A DNA stretch of 32,873 nt, from contig CALWKZ010000013.1 of the NCBI GenBank assembly GCA_944381385.1, positions 1 through 32,873 of the forward strand, written 5' to 3'. The position numbers and the translations under genes were made by a program. The stretch comes from an uncultured Anaerotignum sp. Lineage in GTDB: Bacteria > Bacillota > Clostridia > Lachnospirales > Anaerotignaceae. This document shows positions 29,569 through 32,873 of the stretch, piece after piece (positions within the stretch are counted from its first letter, which is position 1; each line of letters starts with the position of its first letter). The notes under the pieces are model-generated. The model had not been told where the DNA came from. It did not search any database and saw only the letters and a program-made list of their open reading frames with translations.

Positions 29569-30915
29569 TTACCAGCCCTGACGGAACTGCATTACATCAT
29601 CGGAAATCTGGCCATTCAGATATTCGCTGATGGATTCTTCCAGAATATCAAAGCCTTTTTCCAGATTTTCCGCCGTAATGTTCAGAGGCGGCTGGATACG
29701 CAGGATATTGCCAGCCAAAGAGATCACCAGCAGACCCTTTTCATAGGAACGGTACAAAATCTTGAAGGTGCCGTCGCCGTCCGGTGTTCTTTCCCCGTTT
29801 TCGCCCTTTTTGCTGATGATAATGCCCCGGGACATCCCAATGCCCTGGTTGCCGGCTACCAATTCAGGGAACTTGTCTTCCAGCTGTTTCAGCCGGCGGT
29901 TCAGAATTTCTGTGTTTCTGGCCAAAATCCCCTGGAATTCCTCGCCCTTCATGTAATCAAAGGCCGCAATGCCGGCGGTGCAGGCCATTGCGTTACCGCC
30001 CAGCGTAAACAGGTGCGCGGGAGCGGGCAGTGTATCCATGATCTCGCTTCTTGCCATGAAAGCACCCAGTGTCAGGCTGCCGCCTACGGATTTGCCCATA
30101 ATGATACCGTCGGGAACGATGCCATAGTTTTCAATGGCAAACCATTTGCCTGTACGGAAGAACGCCTGCTGTACTTCCTCGGAAATAAAGAGGATGCCGT
30201 ATTTTTTGCACAGCTCATACAGCTTTTTCATGAAGATGGGATGGGCAGGAATCAGGCCTGCGTCGCCCTGTACCGGTTCAATGATAACAGCCGCTACTTC
30301 TTCCGCTACCAAATAGGTGCTGAAAGCGCGTTCCATTTCCATCAGGCAGTTCTTTTCGCATTCCTCATCGGGCACATCATTGCCAAAGAAGGGGAAGCAA
30401 TAAATATCCGGCAGGAAAGGGCCCATGCCTTTACGCATTCTGGTGGTTACGGTCGTCATGGAAGATGCACCAAAGGTATTGCCATGATAGCCGTTGATAA
30501 ATGTAATGATCTTTGTTCTGCCTGTATAGGCTCTGGCGAATTTTACCGCGGCGTCATTGGCGTCGGAACCGCAGTTGCCGAAAACCACCTTTACGTCTCC
30601 GCCGCCAGGATAAATGGATGTCAGTCTTTCCGCATACTCAATGGAAGTGCGTCCATAAGTATACGCAATGGCATACTGTGTGAATTTTTCCAGCTGTACT
30701 TTCAGCGCCGCTGTTACTACATCATTGCAGCTCCCCAAGTTCAGAGAAGACGCACTGCTTAAAAAGTCAATAAAGCCATTCCCGTCCTCGTCGTAGATCA
30801 TGTCATCTTTTGCGCGTTCCACTACCAGAGGGAAATAAGACAGATGCTGAGTCGGCGCGATTACTTTTTTGTCTCTTGCTACCCATTCATTGCATTTTGT
30901 CGTGTTCAAAGCCAT
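29569..30915 (-). CDS. Class III PLP enzyme, amino-acid racemase (isoleucine 2-epimerase-like)
   Basis: The 448-residue product is a fold-type I, class III aminotransferase homologue. K275 (IIMGKSVGGS) is the Schiff-base lysine; GSDAND (116-121) and NGYHGNTFG bind PLP. By recall it resembles Lactobacillus buchneri isoleucine 2-epimerase most closely: GSDANDA-KFARAYTGR, APAHLFT-GN, SLAGNILR-QPPL and a terminal GW are all shared. Racemisation of a non-polar amino acid is therefore more likely than GABA transamination. The residue that normally is Asp in DEVQ and holds the pyridine nitrogen is Glu here (E246, ISEEVQQ). The start ATG 30915 follows AGGAG. It lies 83 bp after a YkvI-type transporter gene. 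Confidence 0.85.
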   Translation of the reverse strand: MALNTTKCNEWVARDKKVIAPTQHLSYFPLVVERAKDDMIYDEDGNGFIDFLSSASSLNLGSCNDVVTAALKVQLEKFTQYAIAYTYGRTSIEYAERLTSIYPGGGDVKVVFGNCGSDANDAAVKFARAYTGRTKIITFINGYHGNTFGASSMTTVTTRMRKGMGPFLPDIYCFPFFGNDVPDEECEKNCLMEMERAFSTYLVAEEVAAVIIEPVQGDAGLIPAHPIFMKKLYELCKKYGILFISEEVQQAFFRTGKWFAIENYGIVPDGIIMGKSVGGSLTLGAFMARSEIMDTLPAPAHLFTLGGNAMACTAGIAAFDYMKGEEFQGILARNTEILNRRLKQLEDKFPELVAGNQGIGMSRGIIISKKGENGERTPDGDGTFKILYRSYEKGLLVISLAGNILRIQPPLNITAENLEKGFDILEESISEYLNGQISDDVMQFRQGW

Positions 30916-30951
30916 TTTACTCACGCTCCTAATATCTTAGTCACAGACTAC

Positions 30952-30980
30952 AAACGTTTGCCGAAAAACGGCAAACGTCT
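30952..30980. promoter_or_regulatory. Hairpin between the ykvI-like and racemase genes
   Basis: AAACGTTTGCCG (30952-30963) pairs with CGGCAAACGTCT (30969-30980) around five A, with one mismatch, extended by flanking AGAC/GTCT. No T run follows on the - strand. It is probably an RNA-stabilising or partly terminating intercistronic hairpin. Confidence 0.55.
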
Positions 30981-30998
30981 GTAAGTCTCTTATGCCTT

Positions 30999-32102
30999 TT
31001 ATTTTACATCTTTTGCTTTGACGATCTTGTAAATACCAAATGTCAATACAGGGATTACATATACGATGAAGAATACCCATGCCAGTGTGCCGTAGCCTTT
31101 GGAAATCAGTGCTGTCAGACCAGCTGAGGAGATGAATACCGCCAGAACCAGCAGACCAGCTGCGGTTACGGGAGTGATCCACTTGGGAACTTCTTTGCCC
31201 TTTGCGACCATAGCGCCTTCAATACGGTCTGTTACAGAGTAGATCAGGCCGGAACCTGTTTCGATCAGAGTACCGAACAGTACGATCTGGAAAATGTACT
31301 GCAGCCAAGGCATGTTCATCTGTGTCAGGATGTAGTTTACAGGCAGTTCTTCGTCAATGATAACAGGATAGAAACCGCACATTGCGATGAACAGAATGAT
31401 ACCGGGCAGGATACCGATTACGCCCGCGATCAAACCGGAGCAGAATGCTTCTTTCTTTGTATCACTGTGTTTGATGGTGTACAGTACAGCAATGATGATG
31501 GCCAGATTGTAGAATGCGTACTGGAAGCCGCCCAAAGGCCAGTTGCCTGTTACGGGAACAGTAGCGAAGTTTGTACCGATTTCGCCGCTGTAATTTACAA
31601 ACACCAGAATCAGGAACAGAATGTAAACGCCGTACAATACGAAGGACCATACAGAAAGAACTTTTTCAATCATTTCAGAACCATTGATAACCAGCAGGAA
31701 TACGGCAATCGCCATACCAATAATACCAACCCATTTGGTTATGCCGAACAGCTCAAATACAATTGAGCCTGCCGAAGCGGCTACAACGGCCAATACGATC
31801 ATAATAAATATCAGATAACAGATCTCAAACACAACCCAGAACGGACCCATTAGCTGCTTCATGAAACTCTTATAGTCGTATTTCTTGAATGTGTGCGCGA
31901 ATGCAAAAGAAATCGCGCAGATGATAGACCAAGTCAGCAAAGATACGATACTCATAGACAGGATACCGCCTACAGGACCGTAACCCATGAAGTACTCGAT
32001 CAATTCACGCCCTGTACCATAACCGCCGGCGATAACGCAGGACTGGAATACGATACCAGGTACAAAATACTTTTGAAAGCCTTTTGATGTTAATAAACTC
32101 AT
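30999..32102 (-). CDS. YkvI-type membrane transporter (APC-like)
   Basis: The 367-residue protein is hydrophobic throughout with about 10 to 11 membrane segments. Its N-terminus (FVPGIVFQSCVIAGGYGTGRE) contains the unwound glycine-rich first helix typical of APC/LeuT-fold transporters. Family marks include the central NGSEMIEKVLSVWSF and GTLIETGSGLIYSVTDRIEG near residue 285. It matches the YkvI family (COG3949 type), whose substrates are unknown. GGGGGAG precedes ATG 32102. The adjacent amino-acid racemase gene suggests transport of a free or modified amino acid. The leader is long and structured. Confidence 0.85.
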   Translation of the reverse strand: MSLLTSKGFQKYFVPGIVFQSCVIAGGYGTGRELIEYFMGYGPVGGILSMSIVSLLTWSIICAISFAFAHTFKKYDYKSFMKQLMGPFWVVFEICYLIFIMIVLAVVAASAGSIVFELFGITKWVGIIGMAIAVFLLVINGSEMIEKVLSVWSFVLYGVYILFLILVFVNYSGEIGTNFATVPVTGNWPLGGFQYAFYNLAIIIAVLYTIKHSDTKKEAFCSGLIAGVIGILPGIILFIAMCGFYPVIIDEELPVNYILTQMNMPWLQYIFQIVLFGTLIETGSGLIYSVTDRIEGAMVAKGKEVPKWITPVTAAGLLVLAVFISSAGLTALISKGYGTLAWVFFIVYVIPVLTFGIYKIVKAKDVK

Positions 32103-32278
32103 ACTTTCTCCCCCTTTAACTTTTTATTTTTCTTTGAAAATACAAGTTGGTGCCTTTCTCCGGCCAAAGCCGTTTTTTCTTTTGTAGTTCATGGTAATGT
32201 ATAATTCCGTCGTTAGCTAACTACCATTGCATTTCCCATATTTTTGGTAAGGTTTAAATATAGTAAATACAATTTACT
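32103..32278 (-). promoter_or_regulatory. About 170-base structured leader and possible operator before the ykvI-like gene
   Basis: The dyad AGTAAA-N5-TTTACT (32262-32278) covers the predicted transcription start and could be an operator. Further down the leader, GTTAGCTAAC (about 32213-32222) is a perfect palindrome inside an ATGGTA...TACCAT pair, and a GGCTTTGGCC-type hairpin lies near 32160-32172. No T-box, glycine or other known riboswitch core was recognised. Confidence 0.45.
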
Positions 32279-32281
32279 TGT

Positions 32282-32310
32282 ATTTTAGTAAGTTTTATTT
32301 CTGATGTCAA
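32282..32310 (-). promoter_or_regulatory. Promoter of the ykvI-racemase operon
   Basis: On the - strand TTGACA (complement of 32305-32310), 17 bases, TAAAAT (complement of 32282-32287). The remaining AT-rich sequence up to 32556 contains no convincing gene. Confidence 0.75.
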
Positions 32311-32556
32311 CAAATAATTTAGTATTTAAAAAATAAATTTATCATTTGTAAATTCTGTGCAGAATAAATGTATTTTCCTTCCAATTTTGTACACATAGTC
32401 AAAATATGAACTCAGACAAGAAAAATAGTTCATTTTTGAGAGGGAACCTTGTAAATATTGACACTTGTATTCGACGAATCATTTGTTCAGAGCTTGTCAT
32501 ATTTCGAGAAAATCCTGCATAATCTGCACTTTGTATTCATACGCCATGCAAAACAC

Positions 32557-32599
32557 AAAAAAAAGACGTCTTTTTTTTAAAAAAAGATACGTCTTTTTT
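32557..32599. terminator. Terminator of the histidinol-phosphatase gene
   Basis: AAAAAAGACGT (32559-32569) pairs with ACGTCTTTTTT (32589-32599) around a T/A-rich loop. Long A and T tracts allow termination in either direction. It lies about 30 bp after the PHP gene stop. Confidence 0.8.
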
Positions 32600-32630
32600 C
32601 AGATTATACAAGAATATTGCATACAATATC

Positions 32631-32873
32631 CTATAATCCCACTTCTTCCCAGCCTTTCGCCGTCCAGATCAGTACGGAGGAAAAACCGATTTCCCTTGCC
32701 GCCTGCCCCACTTCCGCAAAGCCATAACCTAACGAAGCCGTATCATGGCTGTCGCTGGAAAGGAGGATCTTCCCGCCCCGGGCCCGCAGCTCCTTCAATA
32801 GATACAAGGATGGGTACGGCTCTGTACGCAGTCCCCGGTACATGGCCCCGGTGTTGATCTCAAAGGGCTTTCC
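32631..32873 (-). CDS. PHP-domain histidinol-phosphatase, HisJ type (C-terminal fragment)
   Basis: Only the last 80 codons are in the window; the frame is open to the right edge, so the gene continues outside. The visible part reads FEINTGAMYRGLRTEPYPS, then LLKELRARGGKILLSSDSHD and ASLGYGFAEV. This is the C-terminal PHP signature, with the metal-binding D-x-H of SSDSHD, as in HisJ/HisK histidinol-phosphatases that convert histidinol phosphate to histidinol. Other PHP phosphoesterases share parts of this pattern. The stop at 32631 is followed by a clear terminator. Confidence 0.85.
   Translation of the reverse strand, partial: GKPFEINTGAMYRGLRTEPYPSLYLLKELRARGGKILLSSDSHDTASLGYGFAEVGQAAREIGFSSVLIWTAKGWEEVGL

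Noticed and set aside
29569-30915. 4-aminobutyrate aminotransferase (GabT) as the name of the class III PLP enzyme
   Set aside because: The conserved blocks fit the isoleucine 2-epimerase branch better, and no GABA-pathway gene lies nearby. The general fold call stands.
1-32873. CRISPR arrays, prophage genes, tRNA or rRNA genes
   Set aside because: No regularly spaced repeats, phage structural genes, tRNA cloverleaf or rRNA-like sequence was recognised by eye on either strand.

Overview
The window reads as chromosomal DNA of an anaerobic, spore-forming member of Clostridia, most likely Lachnospirales. Three observations suggest this: a compact spoVAC-spoVAD-spoVAE operon, near-consensus housekeeping promoters with strong AGGAGG-type ribosome binding sites, and a Tgt/YajC pair of the kind seen in gut Clostridia. 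The species cannot be fixed from sequence alone. No rRNA, tRNA or CRISPR array was seen. The only mobile-element trace is the first 15 codons of an insertion-sequence-type gene at the left edge.

Layout. 1-4050: IS-type gene start, then a LysR regulator divergent from a DUF819 membrane protein and a D-aminoacylase-type amidohydrolase. 4067-6470: single housekeeping or small genes (YigZ, a 56-residue protein, a DUF3796-type membrane protein with an XRE repressor, an HD-domain protein). 6469-8358: the spoVA trio behind a sigma-G-like promoter. 8549-17257: leftward carbohydrate cluster made of a TRAP transporter (dctP-dctQ-dctM), a split transketolase, an SDR dehydrogenase, 6-phosphofructokinase, a GntR/FCD regulator and class II fructose-bisphosphate aldolase. 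17577-24635: leftward nucleoside operon with a BMP lipoprotein, ATPase, two permeases and two nucleoside hydrolases. 24786-27961: yajC and tgt, divergent from a THUMP-domain RNA methyltransferase. 27972-32310: a xanthine/uric-acid-type NCS2 permease, a class III PLP enzyme that resembles isoleucine 2-epimerase more than GABA aminotransferase, and a YkvI-type transporter. 32631-32873: 3' end of a HisJ-type histidinol-phosphatase.

How the genes may work together. The nucleoside operon would import nucleosides and release ribose plus bases; the NCS2 permease nearby may move the bases. The adjacent cluster holds transketolase, phosphofructokinase and FBP aldolase, the enzymes needed to run pentose phosphates through sedoheptulose 1,7-bisphosphate without transaldolase. 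No transaldolase or ribokinase is present in the window. The TRAP transporter and dehydrogenase imply a second, unidentified substrate, probably an acidic one, feeding the transketolase. A 29-bp inverted repeat just downstream of the dctP promoter, with a related motif before the SDR gene, is a candidate operator for the local GntR regulator.

Most promoters and terminators are called from consensus and dyad symmetry by eye, so they are predictions.
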